Shown: in pieces, positions 36,455 to 45,440 of the stretch
Numbering within the stretch: position 1 is the stretch's first letter
How the letters are laid out: each line of letters opens with the position of its first letter
Source: Bacteroidota bacterium
GTDB lineage: Bacteria > Bacteroidota > Bacteroidia > Chitinophagales > Saprospiraceae
Direction of reading: 5' to 3'
Length of the DNA stretch: 64,000 nt
NCBI GenBank assembly: GCA_030147525.1
Contig: JASBVF010000047.1
Location: 124,001-188,000 of the forward strand
Position numbers and translations under genes: made by a program
The notes under the pieces: model-generated
Databases searched by the model: none
What the model was told of the DNA's origin: nothing
What the model saw: only the letters and a program-made list of their open reading frames with translations

Positions 36455-37753
36455 ATGACGAACAATCATCCGGTCACCCCCTTCCTCTGGTTCGATAACC
36501 AGGCCGAAGAAGCCGCCAGTTTCTACACCTCCATTTTCAACAACTCAAAAGTTGAAAACGTCCGGCGGCAGGGTGAGGCAGTTTTTCTTGTGGACTTTAG
36601 CCTGAACGGGCAGCGCTTAAATGCCCTGAACGGAGGGCCGCATTTTAAATTTAACCCCTCCATCTCTTTTTATGTCACCCTGGAAACGGAGACGGAAACG
36701 GATGCCGTTTGGGCTAAACTTTCCGACGGCGGCTCGGCGATGATGCCGCTCGACAAGTATCCCTGGAGCGAAAAGTACGGCTGGGTTCAGGACCGCTACG
36801 GCCTGTCGTGGCAGATTTCCTGGGGTAAACTCTCGGATGTAGGCGGCCGGCGTTTCGTGCCTGCGTTGCTCTTCACGGGCGACCGGAGTGGCAAGGCGGA
36901 AGCGGCACTGAATCTGTACACTTCGGTTTTCAAAGGCTCGACCGTGGATGGCATCATGCGCTACGGCGACGACGGCGGGGCGTATGCAGGCAAAGTCATG
37001 CATGCCCAGTTCCGGCTCGGCGGCGACCAGACTTTCATGGTCATGGACGACACGATGGAGGCAGATTTTGGCTTCAACGAGGCGCTGTCCTTCGTCGTAC
37101 ACTGCCCGGGGCAGGAAGAGGTGAATTATTTTTGGGAAAAACTCACCGCCAACGGCGGCAGGGAAGACCAGTGTGGCTGGCTGAAAGATCCCTTTGGCGT
37201 AAGCTGGCAAATCGTGCCGGACGAGTTGCTGAAATTGCTTGCCGACCCGGACCCCGTACGGGCGCAGCGAGCCACCGGCGCCATGATGACGATGAAAAAA
37301 ATAGACATCGAAAAAATCCGGAAAGCTGCTGACGGTGAGGGTAAAATGGTCCTTGTGGTCGAAACCACGGTCAAGGCTCCGCTCGAAAAAGTCTGGGACT
37401 GCTGGACGCAGCCCGAACACGTCGTCAACTGGAACCACGCCTCCGACTCATGGCACTCGCCCCGTGCGGAAAATGACCTGCACCCGGGCGGCAAGTTCAA
37501 CTACCGCATGGAAGCCAAAGACGGCAGCTTCGGCTTCGATTTCGAGGGCGTATACGACAAAGTGGAACAACACCAGCGCATCGAATACACCCTCGGCGAT
37601 GGAAGGCAGGTGCAGGTTACATTCTCACCCACAGATGCCGGAACGTTCGTCATGGAAGCCTTCGAAGCGGAGACGATGAACCCCGTGGATATGCAGCGGC
37701 AGGGGTGGCAGGTGATTCTGGAGAATTTCAAAAAATATACGGAAGCGAAGTAA
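36455..37753 (+). CDS. Triple-domain VOC-VOC-SRPBCC fusion protein (copy B)
   Basis: A 432-residue paralogue of the protein at 15973-17271: same length, same three domains, no gaps, roughly 55 substitutions (about 87% identity by eye). Domains: VOC1 (~1-125, VTPFLWFDNQAEEAASFYTS), VOC2 (~133-265, FVPALLFTGDRSGKAEAA) and SRPBCC (~300-430, VLVVETTVKAPLEKVWDCW). It is preceded by free VOC and SRPBCC genes absent from the other copy. Both paralogues look intact, so both are probably expressed. Function is unknown. Confidence 0.85.
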   Translation: MTNNHPVTPFLWFDNQAEEAASFYTSIFNNSKVENVRRQGEAVFLVDFSLNGQRLNALNGGPHFKFNPSISFYVTLETETETDAVWAKLSDGGSAMMPLDKYPWSEKYGWVQDRYGLSWQISWGKLSDVGGRRFVPALLFTGDRSGKAEAALNLYTSVFKGSTVDGIMRYGDDGGAYAGKVMHAQFRLGGDQTFMVMDDTMEADFGFNEALSFVVHCPGQEEVNYFWEKLTANGGREDQCGWLKDPFGVSWQIVPDELLKLLADPDPVRAQRATGAMMTMKKIDIEKIRKAADGEGKMVLVVETTVKAPLEKVWDCWTQPEHVVNWNHASDSWHSPRAENDLHPGGKFNYRMEAKDGSFGFDFEGVYDKVEQHQRIEYTLGDGRQVQVTFSPTDAGTFVMEAFEAETMNPVDMQRQGWQVILENFKKYTEAK

Positions 37754-37874
37754 AGATTTGAGGGGTGTTTGCATGGTTAGTCAATGAAAAATAAAGCCCC
37801 GTGCGGTATTATTTTAGATATTTGTTTTCACACAAGTAGTCAGGTTGCTTGCTTGGCGGATTGCTTTCAAACAA

Positions 37875-40802
37875 ATGTCCATTTTGGGAAAAAAAATTTA
37901 CCATTTTCTGGGTTGTACACTGCTGTACCTTTTTGCCGGGTGTAACAATCCTGCCAGCCCTCCGCCTGCTACGGATACCGTCTCCCAGCCCTACATCCTG
38001 AGCAGCCCCGAAAACCATCAATTGCGAAATTATTTGCAGGTTTTGCCCGATACGAAAACGGGATATACCATCGAGGATATCGTTCGGCCGGAGGTGCAGG
38101 ACTTGTTTGTGGCATATCCCGAAAAGAGCTTCGAGACCCAGGGTCATCAACGTTACTGGGGAAAGATACAATTGGAAAACCGCTTGCCCGAAGATGAGAT
38201 GCACAGCGAATGGGTGCTTAATTTTACCAATACTTTCACCTACATCACGCTGTTCAGGCTGGCGGAAAACGGCACCTGGATATCAGAAGTCAACGGTTCT
38301 TTTACCCCTGCAGAACAGAAAAATTTCACCCCGACAAGATATGGCACCTTGTTCAAATTGCAGATACCTCCAGGAGAAGTGGTGACACTGTACTTCCGGG
38401 GTGAGAGCGAGCGGACTTACCTGCCGCCTTCCTTTTTCACTTATATTCAGCCACTGTCTGTTTTTTACGATAAATTGGTGTACACCAAAACGGGAAATGC
38501 CCTCTTCACCGGGTTCCTGCTGATGATGTTGCTCTACAGCCTCATCAAGTTTTTCATCGTCCGGGACCTCAGCTACATTTACTACTCCGGGTACCTGCTG
38601 ATGGTGGTAGTTTACTCGGCGTACACTACTGATGATATTGAGGATTGGATTGGCAACTTCGTATTTTCAGGTCAGCCAGCCTACTACAATCTGTTCAAAA
38701 TTTCCATTTACCTGGGACTGATGTGCTGGCTGGCGTTCATCCGCAGTTTTTTGGATCTGGAACGCCTGCTGCCCAAATGGGACCGGTATTTTCGCTACGT
38801 GATATGGCTGGGTGTGCCGTCGATGGCAGTTTTTGCTTTTCTGTCATTTCGCTACAATTTCAGCTACGTAATTGATGACCGCATGTCCATGTTTTACATC
38901 GTACTGGTCATCATTTCGGGGGTCATGTTCATTTACCCGCTGTGCAGGACCAGGGATCCGAAGGGATACTTCATTGCGGCGGGGATTGCTACCATCACCC
39001 TGGGGCTCGTTTTGACATTTATCTCGAGGGTTCAGCTCATTTCTTACACTGTTTTTTACCTTAAAATTTGCACTGCAATTGAAATCCTGATTTTTTCTTT
39101 GGGTTTAGCCTATCGGCAAAAAAAGCAGGAAGAGGCGAGGCAAAAAGCCGATTTTGCGCTCAAAGAAAGCCACTTGCTACAGGAAAAAAAACAGGTGGAA
39201 GCCGATCGCCTCCAGGAGCTGAACGATTTCAAAAGTCGTTTTTTTACAAATATCACTCATGAGTTCCGCACCCCGCTCACCGTTATTTTGGGTATGGGGG
39301 AACAACTTTCAAAGGTTGAAACAGACACCCAGAAAAAGAGCATGCTGGGCTTGATTAATCGAAACGGCGAATCGCTGTTGCGGCTCATCAACCAAATTCT
39401 CGACCTGGCGAAGCTGGAGTCCAAAACTTTGACAATCAACTACATCCAGGGAGATGTACTGACTTATTTAAAATACATCGCCGAAAGCCTGCACTCCCTC
39501 GCCAATGCCCAAAACGTAATGCTGCGGGTGGAGAGCGACCAGTCCAGCATCGTGATGGACTACGACCCCGAGCGTTTTTTGCAAGTCATCCACAACCTGC
39601 TGTCAAATGCCATCAAATTCACGCCATCGGGAGGGAAGGTGATTTTGCGAGCGGACCTCAAGGATAATTTTCTGCTCGTTTCAGTATCTGACTCAGGTCC
39701 CGGCATTCCGGCTGACGAACTGCCACGCCTGTTCGAGCGGTTTTTTCAGGCAAAAAACCAGGAACACGCCAAAGCCGGCGGCTCAGGTATCGGGCTTTCA
39801 CTTGCCAGTGAGTTAGTCTGGGCGATGGGTGGTGAAATATCCGTGGACAGCGAGGTTGGAGTGGGTAGTACATTTTGGGTGAAATTACCTGTGAAGCTTT
39901 CACCCCTGACTCCTAAGGGGGAACCTGTAACGCTAAATCCTGCTAAAATTTCTGAAAACAATACCGCAGAACTTCCTGTTTCGGGGGGCAGAGGGAGAAT
40001 CGAGCTCGACGAGGATAGTCCTCAAATTCTCCTGGTGGAGGACAATCCCGACGTGGTGGAATACCTGACGGCCTGTCTCGAGGGCCAATTCCGGCTCGAC
40101 TTCGCCTACAACGGCCAGGCCGGTATCGAAAAAGCCCTCGAAACGGTGCCTGATCTTATCGTCAGTGATGTGATGATGCCCATCAAAGACGGCTTCGAGG
40201 TGCTGGAAACCCTCAAAGAGGACGAGCGCACCAGTCACATCCCCATCATTTTACTCACCGCCAAAGCAGATGTGCAGAGCCGCCTGGCAGGGCTGCGGCG
40301 GGGCGCTGATGCTTACCTGGCAAAACCTTTTAACCAGGAAGAACTGATGGTGACGGTCGAAAACCTGCTCGAACTGCGCCGGAAGCTGCAAGCCAGGTAT
40401 TCGAAATTGGAAATTGGAAATTTGGAAATTGACAAGGATGCCAATTCCCCACTTCCCCAATTTCCAATTTCCACTCCTCCCGACCCCGAGGATGCCTTCC
40501 TGCAAAAAATCCGCTCCATCGTGGAGGCCAACCTGTCCGACACGGACTTTGAAATGCCGCACCTGGAACGGGCCCTCGCCATGAGCCGCAGTCAGATCTA
40601 CCGCAAAGTGAAAGCCCTGACGGGCAAATCTCCCAGCTTGTTCATCCGTTCCATCCGCCTGCATCACGGCAGGCATTTGCTGCTGACGACCGACCTGACC
40701 GTTTCGGAAATTGCTTACGAAGTCGGCTATTCCGCCCTGAATAATTTCTCCGATGCCTTTTTGGAGGAGTTTGGAGAGCGGCCGATGAAGGTGAGGGGGT
40801 GA
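37875..40802 (+). CDS. Hybrid sensor kinase: 7TM sensor, HisKA, HATPase, receiver and AraC domain
   Basis: A 975-residue one-protein two-component system. ATG 37875 was chosen over a TTG ten codons upstream; it gives a signal with a lipobox-like LFAGC. Domains: 7TMR-DISM-type periplasmic region (~60-190), seven helices (~205-400), coiled coil, HisKA with H462 (NITHEFRTPLT), HATPase (LLSNAIKFTPSG, SDSGPGIPADE, GGSGIGLSLA), receiver with D765 (IVSDVMMPIKDG) and AraC HTH (ALAMSRSQIYRKVKALTG, SEIAYEVGYSALNNFSDAF). Two inter-domain linkers (about 675-710 and 840-880) look like translated repeats. It probably controls the downstream SnoaL/TonB cluster on the same strand. Confidence 0.92.
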   Translation: MSILGKKIYHFLGCTLLYLFAGCNNPASPPPATDTVSQPYILSSPENHQLRNYLQVLPDTKTGYTIEDIVRPEVQDLFVAYPEKSFETQGHQRYWGKIQLENRLPEDEMHSEWVLNFTNTFTYITLFRLAENGTWISEVNGSFTPAEQKNFTPTRYGTLFKLQIPPGEVVTLYFRGESERTYLPPSFFTYIQPLSVFYDKLVYTKTGNALFTGFLLMMLLYSLIKFFIVRDLSYIYYSGYLLMVVVYSAYTTDDIEDWIGNFVFSGQPAYYNLFKISIYLGLMCWLAFIRSFLDLERLLPKWDRYFRYVIWLGVPSMAVFAFLSFRYNFSYVIDDRMSMFYIVLVIISGVMFIYPLCRTRDPKGYFIAAGIATITLGLVLTFISRVQLISYTVFYLKICTAIEILIFSLGLAYRQKKQEEARQKADFALKESHLLQEKKQVEADRLQELNDFKSRFFTNITHEFRTPLTVILGMGEQLSKVETDTQKKSMLGLINRNGESLLRLINQILDLAKLESKTLTINYIQGDVLTYLKYIAESLHSLANAQNVMLRVESDQSSIVMDYDPERFLQVIHNLLSNAIKFTPSGGKVILRADLKDNFLLVSVSDSGPGIPADELPRLFERFFQAKNQEHAKAGGSGIGLSLASELVWAMGGEISVDSEVGVGSTFWVKLPVKLSPLTPKGEPVTLNPAKISENNTAELPVSGGRGRIELDEDSPQILLVEDNPDVVEYLTACLEGQFRLDFAYNGQAGIEKALETVPDLIVSDVMMPIKDGFEVLETLKEDERTSHIPIILLTAKADVQSRLAGLRRGADAYLAKPFNQEELMVTVENLLELRRKLQARYSKLEIGNLEIDKDANSPLPQFPISTPPDPEDAFLQKIRSIVEANLSDTDFEMPHLERALAMSRSQIYRKVKALTGKSPSLFIRSIRLHHGRHLLLTTDLTVSEIAYEVGYSALNNFSDAFLEEFGERPMKVRG
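40403..40472 (+). repeat. In-frame inverted repeat inside the hybrid kinase gene
   Basis: A GGAAATTGGAAATTTGG-type tract (40403-40431) faces its near-complement CCCCAATTTCCAATTTCC (40455-40472). It encodes the linker KLEIGNLEIDKDANSPLPQF between the receiver and the AraC domain. The same GAAATTGGAAATT word recurs in the intergenic repeat near 57290. Confidence 0.6.
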
Positions 40803-41175
40803 AGTTTTTCACCAGCCGTTTTTCCTGCCATGCAACACATTTTTAGCTCATTATCAAAGAGTTAGGGTGGTGCTATTTCCCAATTTGCAACATAGCAAGT
40901 AAAGAAAAAAAACCGCTATGCAACCTGCCTGGTAACCGTTGAACGATGAGAGGTAGCTCCCTCCTGCCGTTCACCCACATCTTTGTACCAATCATTCACG
41001 AAGTTGATTTCACCATTTCAAAAAAGCCTTTAAAACGGGCAGATGGTTTTGGTGAAAAACTTCGGAAGAACTTCAAAATCCAAATGAAAACAGCCACCGC
41101 ACCCGTGCCCCATTTTTAGTCAGGGCACGGGAGAGCGGAGAGAAAACAACCATATTTTATAAAAACCATTAAAAA
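40803..41175. other. Noncoding region upstream of the exported-protein cluster
   Basis: 373 bp without a credible gene. A 14-base sequence GAAGTTTTTCACCA just after the kinase stop is repeated in inverted form near 41050, and a weaker dyad lies near 41000. The promoter of the downstream cluster is expected here; a CATCTTTG word near 40979 is a possible -7 element. Confidence 0.35.
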
Positions 41176-41541
41176 ATGAAAGTCATCACCATTCTTCTTT
41201 CAGCATTGGCCCTCGGCCTTTTACCCGCCACCCTCGGTGCGCAAGCCACAACCGTCGGAAAAGCCCACAGCGAATCCGTCAATTATTACGCAGAATTTGC
41301 CGATCTCATGCACGGGGAACCGAACGCCAAGCCTGCCCCGGCGGCCACGCCTTCCGCAAACAGGTTTTCAGCTTTCGTCCACTATCGTGAGGAAATGAAG
41401 GGTAGGGCTGAGGACTTTCTGGCCTATTATGAAAAAATAGCGGCGCCCGCTGTACCTCCTGCTAATGCAGTGTTTGCCAAATGGTCGGCCGACTGTACGG
41501 CTTTCACGCACCGGCCTTCCGAGGATTGCAGTGGCAGGTAG
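41176..41541 (+). CDS. Small exported protein of unknown function
   Basis: A 121-residue protein with a clear signal peptide (MKVITILLSALALGLLPATLGAQ). The mature part has an Ala/Pro-rich linker (AKPAPAATPSA) and a helical segment (RFSAFVHYREEMKGRAEDFLAYYEKI), with two cysteines near the end. I do not recognise a family. It starts the run of exported proteins behind the hybrid kinase; the next gene is 83 bp downstream. Confidence 0.6.
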   Translation: MKVITILLSALALGLLPATLGAQATTVGKAHSESVNYYAEFADLMHGEPNAKPAPAATPSANRFSAFVHYREEMKGRAEDFLAYYEKIAAPAVPPANAVFAKWSADCTAFTHRPSEDCSGR

Positions 41542-41624
41542 GCAAGCTGTATGATGACCATCCTGATTTACATCGGATACAACCTCTGAAACTGAATTTT
41601 CACTTTTTAAAAACTAATTTAAAC

Positions 41625-42413
41625 ATGAAATCCAATCTTTTTTTTACCCTGTTGGCGGCCTGCCTTTTGGCCTTCACTGCCTGTCAACCGACCTCCGAAT
41701 CTCAGCCCGACCTGGCCCAAATCAAGTCGGACCTCCAGAAAATGGAAGACGCCTGGGCTGCCGCCCTGAATGCCAGGGACATTGAGGCACTCATGAGCCT
41801 GTACACCCACGATGCGGTGAGCATGCCCGATGGCGAGTCTACGCAAGTAGGCAAGGCAGCCATCCGCCAGAGCCTGGAACGGGAACTGGCTAACAGGCCG
41901 GAAGGCATGACCTATTCCTTCCAAACGGTAGATGTGTACGCCAACGGCAGCCAGGTGACCGAAGTAGGCACCTCGACTTACAAGGATGCTGACGGTAAGG
42001 TCATCGGCACGGGCAAGTACATGTGCGTTTGGGAAAAACAGGGCGACAAATACCTCTGTGCCCGGGAAATCTACAACGACGATCAGCCACCCGCTCCGGC
42101 TGCCAGTAAGAGCATTCATCTCTTCAATTTGCCGGCGGGCATGACGGAAGCAGAATGGTCGGCTGCCCTGAAGGAAATGAACGATGTCATCGCAGGGCTG
42201 GGATACCCTGGTGCAGGTTATTTTTTCTATAAAACAGAAAACGCAGACACCAAGGACTACCAATACTATTTCGAGGGAGTTTGGCCCAGCGCCGAGGCTT
42301 ACACGAAAATACATGAAGACCCGGCTTTTGTGGCGTCGAGTGAAAAACTCGGGCCATTGTATGATAAAATCAAAGCAGTCGAAATCTACCGCCGGGTGAG
42401 CCGGGTGCAATAA
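41625..42413 (+). CDS. SnoaL-like lipoprotein with C-terminal dimeric alpha-beta barrel-like domain
   Basis: ATG 41625 gives a lipoprotein signal (MKSNLFFTLLAACLLAFTACQPT). Residues ~30-155 form a SnoaL/DUF4440 NTF2-like domain (DLQKMEDAWAAALNARDIEALMSLYTHDAVSMPDG, then YMCVWEKQGDKYLCAREIYND). Residues ~165-262 (KSIHLFNLPAGMTEAEWSAALKEMNDVI, ... FEGVWPSAEAYTKIHEDPAF) resemble the Dabb/ABM-like ferredoxin fold. SnoaL relatives bind or isomerise small molecules, but exported ones are largely uncharacterised. A palindrome follows the stop codon after 17 bp. Confidence 0.78.
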   Translation: MKSNLFFTLLAACLLAFTACQPTSESQPDLAQIKSDLQKMEDAWAAALNARDIEALMSLYTHDAVSMPDGESTQVGKAAIRQSLERELANRPEGMTYSFQTVDVYANGSQVTEVGTSTYKDADGKVIGTGKYMCVWEKQGDKYLCAREIYNDDQPPAPAASKSIHLFNLPAGMTEAEWSAALKEMNDVIAGLGYPGAGYFFYKTENADTKDYQYYFEGVWPSAEAYTKIHEDPAFVASSEKLGPLYDKIKAVEIYRRVSRVQ

Positions 42414-42430
42414 GTAATATCACATTCATC

Positions 42431-42486
42431 AAGTCAAGGTGATTTTGCTCCGAAGGAGTCCCTTTGTGAAAAAATCACCTTGATTT
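42431..42486 (+). repeat. Intercistronic palindrome, family member 1
   Basis: Arms AAGTCAAGGTGATTTT (42431-42446) and AAAATCACCTTGATTT (42471-42486) pair over 16 bp with one G-U. The 24-nt centre contains a small CTCC-GAA-GGAG hairpin. The arm fits AAATCANGGTGATTTT, shared with the palindromes at 45381 and 46406. It lies between the SnoaL lipoprotein and SDR genes. Confidence 0.75.
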
Positions 42487-42504
42487 AATTAAAAACAATC
42501 AATC

Positions 42505-43467
42505 ATGAAAACAGCAGGCATCATCGGCGGCGGCGGGTATATCGGCAGCTACGTCACCCAACAATTTTTGGAAAACGGGTACCGGGTCAAAGTATCGGCT
42601 ACGGATATTTCCAACAAAGAAAAATATGCGCACTTGTCCAGCCTGACCAATGCGGCGAACATGGAACTCGCCTCCCTGGATGTGCAGAACATCGACCAAC
42701 TGAAAGCATTTGCCGCAGGCTGCGACATCCTCGTGCATGGCGGCACGCCGTTCCAATTGGACGTGGAAGACCCGCAGCGGGACCTGTTCGACCCGACCAT
42801 CAAAGGGACGGAGAACTTTCTGCAGGTGGTCAGCGAAACGCCATCAGTCAAAAAGGTGGTGTTCATCGCTTCGGTGGCAGCATACAACACCAATTTCCCA
42901 TTACCGCCGGAGGGCCTGGCAGATGGGCAGGTATTTTCAGAAAACGACAAACCCTACTTCAGCGAGGAGAACCACCCGTATGCCCAGGCGAAATTCCTCG
43001 CCAACGAGGCCGTCAACCGGTTCATCGCCGGCCATCCCGACTTAGGTTTTGAAATCACCACCGTTTCGCCGGTAGGCGTGATGGGCATGGCGATGTCGGC
43101 ACGGGAAGATTCCACCTCGATGGGCATCCAGTTTCTGTTCAAAAATAAAATCGCCCCCAACCCATTCATCCAGATGTTCTACGACCGGGACGTGAACTGG
43201 GCGGTCGTGGACGTAGCAGATGTTGGAGCATCAGTGTACCAGGCAGCTACCCGCCAAAACCTGCATGGCAAGAACTACCTGATTACCAGCGAGAGCTACC
43301 GGGTGTCCGACATCTCTTTGATGCTCAACGGGAAAGAACCTGCCGGGCAGCCCTGCACGGTGTACAGCAATGCACTGGCCACCCGGGATTTGGGTGTACA
43401 TTTCAAGCCGGCCAAAACGCCCCTGCACCAATATGCGGAAGCGATGGAAGGGGCGGCCGCAGGATGA
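42505..43467 (+). CDS. NAD-dependent epimerase/dihydroflavonol-reductase-like SDR
   Basis: A 320-residue extended-SDR protein without a signal peptide. It has the Rossmann loop GIIGGGGYIGSYV, ILVHGGTPFQLDVEDPQ, GTENFLQVVSET, a Ser region VVFIASVAAYNT, and the catalytic YxxxK in HPYAQAKFLANE, then TTVSPVGVMG. These fit dihydroflavonol 4-reductase-like enzymes acting on ketones or sugars. The substrate is unknown. It is the only clearly cytoplasmic enzyme in a run of exported proteins, between two palindrome-bearing gaps. Confidence 0.82.
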   Translation: MKTAGIIGGGGYIGSYVTQQFLENGYRVKVSATDISNKEKYAHLSSLTNAANMELASLDVQNIDQLKAFAAGCDILVHGGTPFQLDVEDPQRDLFDPTIKGTENFLQVVSETPSVKKVVFIASVAAYNTNFPLPPEGLADGQVFSENDKPYFSEENHPYAQAKFLANEAVNRFIAGHPDLGFEITTVSPVGVMGMAMSAREDSTSMGIQFLFKNKIAPNPFIQMFYDRDVNWAVVDVADVGASVYQAATRQNLHGKNYLITSESYRVSDISLMLNGKEPAGQPCTVYSNALATRDLGVHFKPAKTPLHQYAEAMEGAAAG

Positions 43468-43529
43468 ATTGGCAGGCTGTTCTTTCGCAGCTTCATTTAC
43501 CTTCTATTTTTAAATAATCATTTTTTCAA

Positions 43530-44036
43530 ATGAAAGCAATCATGAAAAATTTCCTTTTTCCAATCGTCCTTCTCTTCACTGCTACATCTTTTGAAATACA
43601 AGCTCAATCCGCAGCGGATGAAGCCAGTGCGCAGGCATTTGCCCGCAGTTTCGAAACTGCCTACAATCAGGAAAACCTTGGAGCCATCCGGGGAATGTAC
43701 ACGGAGTATGCCGTCCGTATTGACAAAGAAGGCCGGAAAATGACCGGCAGGGACCAAATCGCCGCCTACTTTGCCGAGCAGTTCAGGGACAACAACGCCA
43801 CCCTGTTGATCAATCAAATTGAGCTTACGTGGTCGGAGCGTGAAAATGCCTGGGTGACCGGTGGCACTTTCGCAGTTTTTAGCAACACCGGCAAGTTTGA
43901 ATTTGAAGTCCCGGAAATGGGTGAGTATTCCAACGTGATGACACAAGACAACGGCCAGTGGAAAATCGCCAGGTCCGTGCTGACCCCGTTCGCCCGTGCG
44001 TCGTCGGTAAATGGGGACGTCGTAGTGGATAAGTAG
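43530..44036 (+). CDS. Exported SnoaL/NTF2-fold protein
   Basis: A 168-residue protein with a signal peptide (KNFLFPIVLLFTATSFEIQAQ). By comparison with its neighbour the true start may be the second Met, at 43542. The mature part is one SnoaL-like domain: FARSFETAYNQENLGAIRGMYTEYAVRID, GRDQIAAYFAEQF, WVTGGTFAVF and DNGQWKIARSVLTP. It is a tandem paralogue of the first domain of the next gene. The missing domains suggest it is the ancestral single-domain form or a shortened copy. Confidence 0.75.
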   Translation: MKAIMKNFLFPIVLLFTATSFEIQAQSAADEASAQAFARSFETAYNQENLGAIRGMYTEYAVRIDKEGRKMTGRDQIAAYFAEQFRDNNATLLINQIELTWSERENAWVTGGTFAVFSNTGKFEFEVPEMGEYSNVMTQDNGQWKIARSVLTPFARASSVNGDVVVDK

Positions 44037-44092
44037 GGCTTTTGTCCTGCCGGTGATTTTCCTTTTTTAAAAATTCTAAAAAAATATCCATC

Positions 44093-45367
44093 ATGAAAAA
44101 TTTGCTTTTTCCAATCATCCTTCTCTTCGCCATTAACTTCGGCAACCTGCAAGCCCAATCGGCCACAGACGAACACGAAATGCAGGAGTTTGCCCGCAAT
44201 TTTATGAACGCATACAACCAGGGCGACCACGAAGCCATCCGGAAGATGTACCTCGACGATGCCGTGCGCATTGATGCGGAGGGCAAGGAAATCAAAGGCG
44301 CTGACAACATCGCCGCCTACTTCGCCGACCAGTTTGTGAAGAACAATGCGATGGTTTTCATCCGGCAACTGGGTGTCAATTGGTCAGACCGGGAGCATGC
44401 CTGGGTAGCGAGCGGCACCTACGAGGTGAACGGTAAAACCAATGTGTACGACATTCCCATCCATGTCACCGGCCGTTACGCCAATGCAATGCTGAAAAAA
44501 GACGGCCAATGGAAAATCGCAAAATCCATGCTGTTGCCACTGGAGCATGCTGACCCCAAGGTGGCCGCCAACATCAAAATGTACACGGAGACCTGGGATG
44601 CCATCATCAACGAGGGCCGGTTCGAACTTTTCAATGCCGATCATTTCACTGAGGACGTGATTATGCACGCTGAACCAGAGAACGTAGTGGGAATTGAGGG
44701 CATGGCAGGGTACTATAAAGCGCTGCTTTCTGCTTTTTCCGAAGGCAAGTTTACCATCAACAACATCTTCGGCGAGGGCGACCAACTGGTCAAGCACTGG
44801 ACGTTCAAGGGCAAGCACACGAGCGACTTTTTTGGCATCCCTGCTACGGGTAACCTGGTCGAATTCAGTGGCAGCACGATTGTCCGCATGAGCCCCGACG
44901 GACGGATTGCTGAGGAACAGGACTTTTTCGACAACATGGCGCTGCTGTCGCAACTCGGTGTCGTGTCGGCACCGGGCAACGTGGCAGTCGTGGACGGCCT
45001 GTACCAGGCATTTGCCAAAGGCGACATTCCCGGTGCTTTGGGAGCAATGGATGCCAATATCGTCTGGAACGAGGCCGAGGGTTTCCCTTACGCCGATCGC
45101 AACCCGTACGAGGGACCTGATGCCGTGCTGAACGGCGTCTTCGCCCGCATTGGAGCGGAGTGGGAGTATTGGAATTTGACCAATATCCAACTGCACGAAA
45201 TGTCCAACAACATGGTGCTGGCCACCTTGCGCTACGAGGCGAAGCACAAGGCAACCGGGAAGACCATTAACTCGCAAACGGCGCATTTGTGGACGCTGAA
45301 AGATGGGAAAATCGTAGCTTTCCAGCAGTTTACGGATACGAAGCAGGCGGCTGATGCAGTGAAGTGA
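44093..45367 (+). CDS. Exported protein with three tandem SnoaL/NTF2-fold domains
   Basis: A 424-residue protein with a signal peptide (MKNLLFPIILLFAINFGNLQAQ). Domain 1 (~25-160; FARNFMNAYNQGDHEAIRKMY, ADNIAAYFADQF) matches the preceding gene closely. Domain 2 (~165-297) is ester-cyclase/SnoaL-like (ETWDAIINEGRFELFNADHFTEDVI, IEGMAGYYKALLSAF). Domain 3 (~300-424) is another SnoaL-like unit (VVDGLYQAFAKGDIPGALGAMDANIVWNE). Single-domain proteins are the rule, so a triple fusion is unusual. A palindrome follows 13 bp after the stop codon. Confidence 0.78.
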   Translation: MKNLLFPIILLFAINFGNLQAQSATDEHEMQEFARNFMNAYNQGDHEAIRKMYLDDAVRIDAEGKEIKGADNIAAYFADQFVKNNAMVFIRQLGVNWSDREHAWVASGTYEVNGKTNVYDIPIHVTGRYANAMLKKDGQWKIAKSMLLPLEHADPKVAANIKMYTETWDAIINEGRFELFNADHFTEDVIMHAEPENVVGIEGMAGYYKALLSAFSEGKFTINNIFGEGDQLVKHWTFKGKHTSDFFGIPATGNLVEFSGSTIVRMSPDGRIAEEQDFFDNMALLSQLGVVSAPGNVAVVDGLYQAFAKGDIPGALGAMDANIVWNEAEGFPYADRNPYEGPDAVLNGVFARIGAEWEYWNLTNIQLHEMSNNMVLATLRYEAKHKATGKTINSQTAHLWTLKDGKIVAFQQFTDTKQAADAVK

Positions 45368-45380
45368 CCTGACTTTCGAC

Positions 45381-45413
45381 AAATCATGGTGGTTTTCAAA
45401 ATCACCATGATTT
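45381..45413 (+). repeat. Intercistronic palindrome, family member 2
   Basis: AAATCATGGTGGTTTT (45381-45396), one base, then AAAATCACCATGATTT (45398-45413): a 16-bp near-perfect dyad with one G-U. No long T-run follows, so it is not a classic terminator. Confidence 0.75.
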
Positions 45414-45440
45414 GAATTTCAATCCATTAATTTATAAAAA

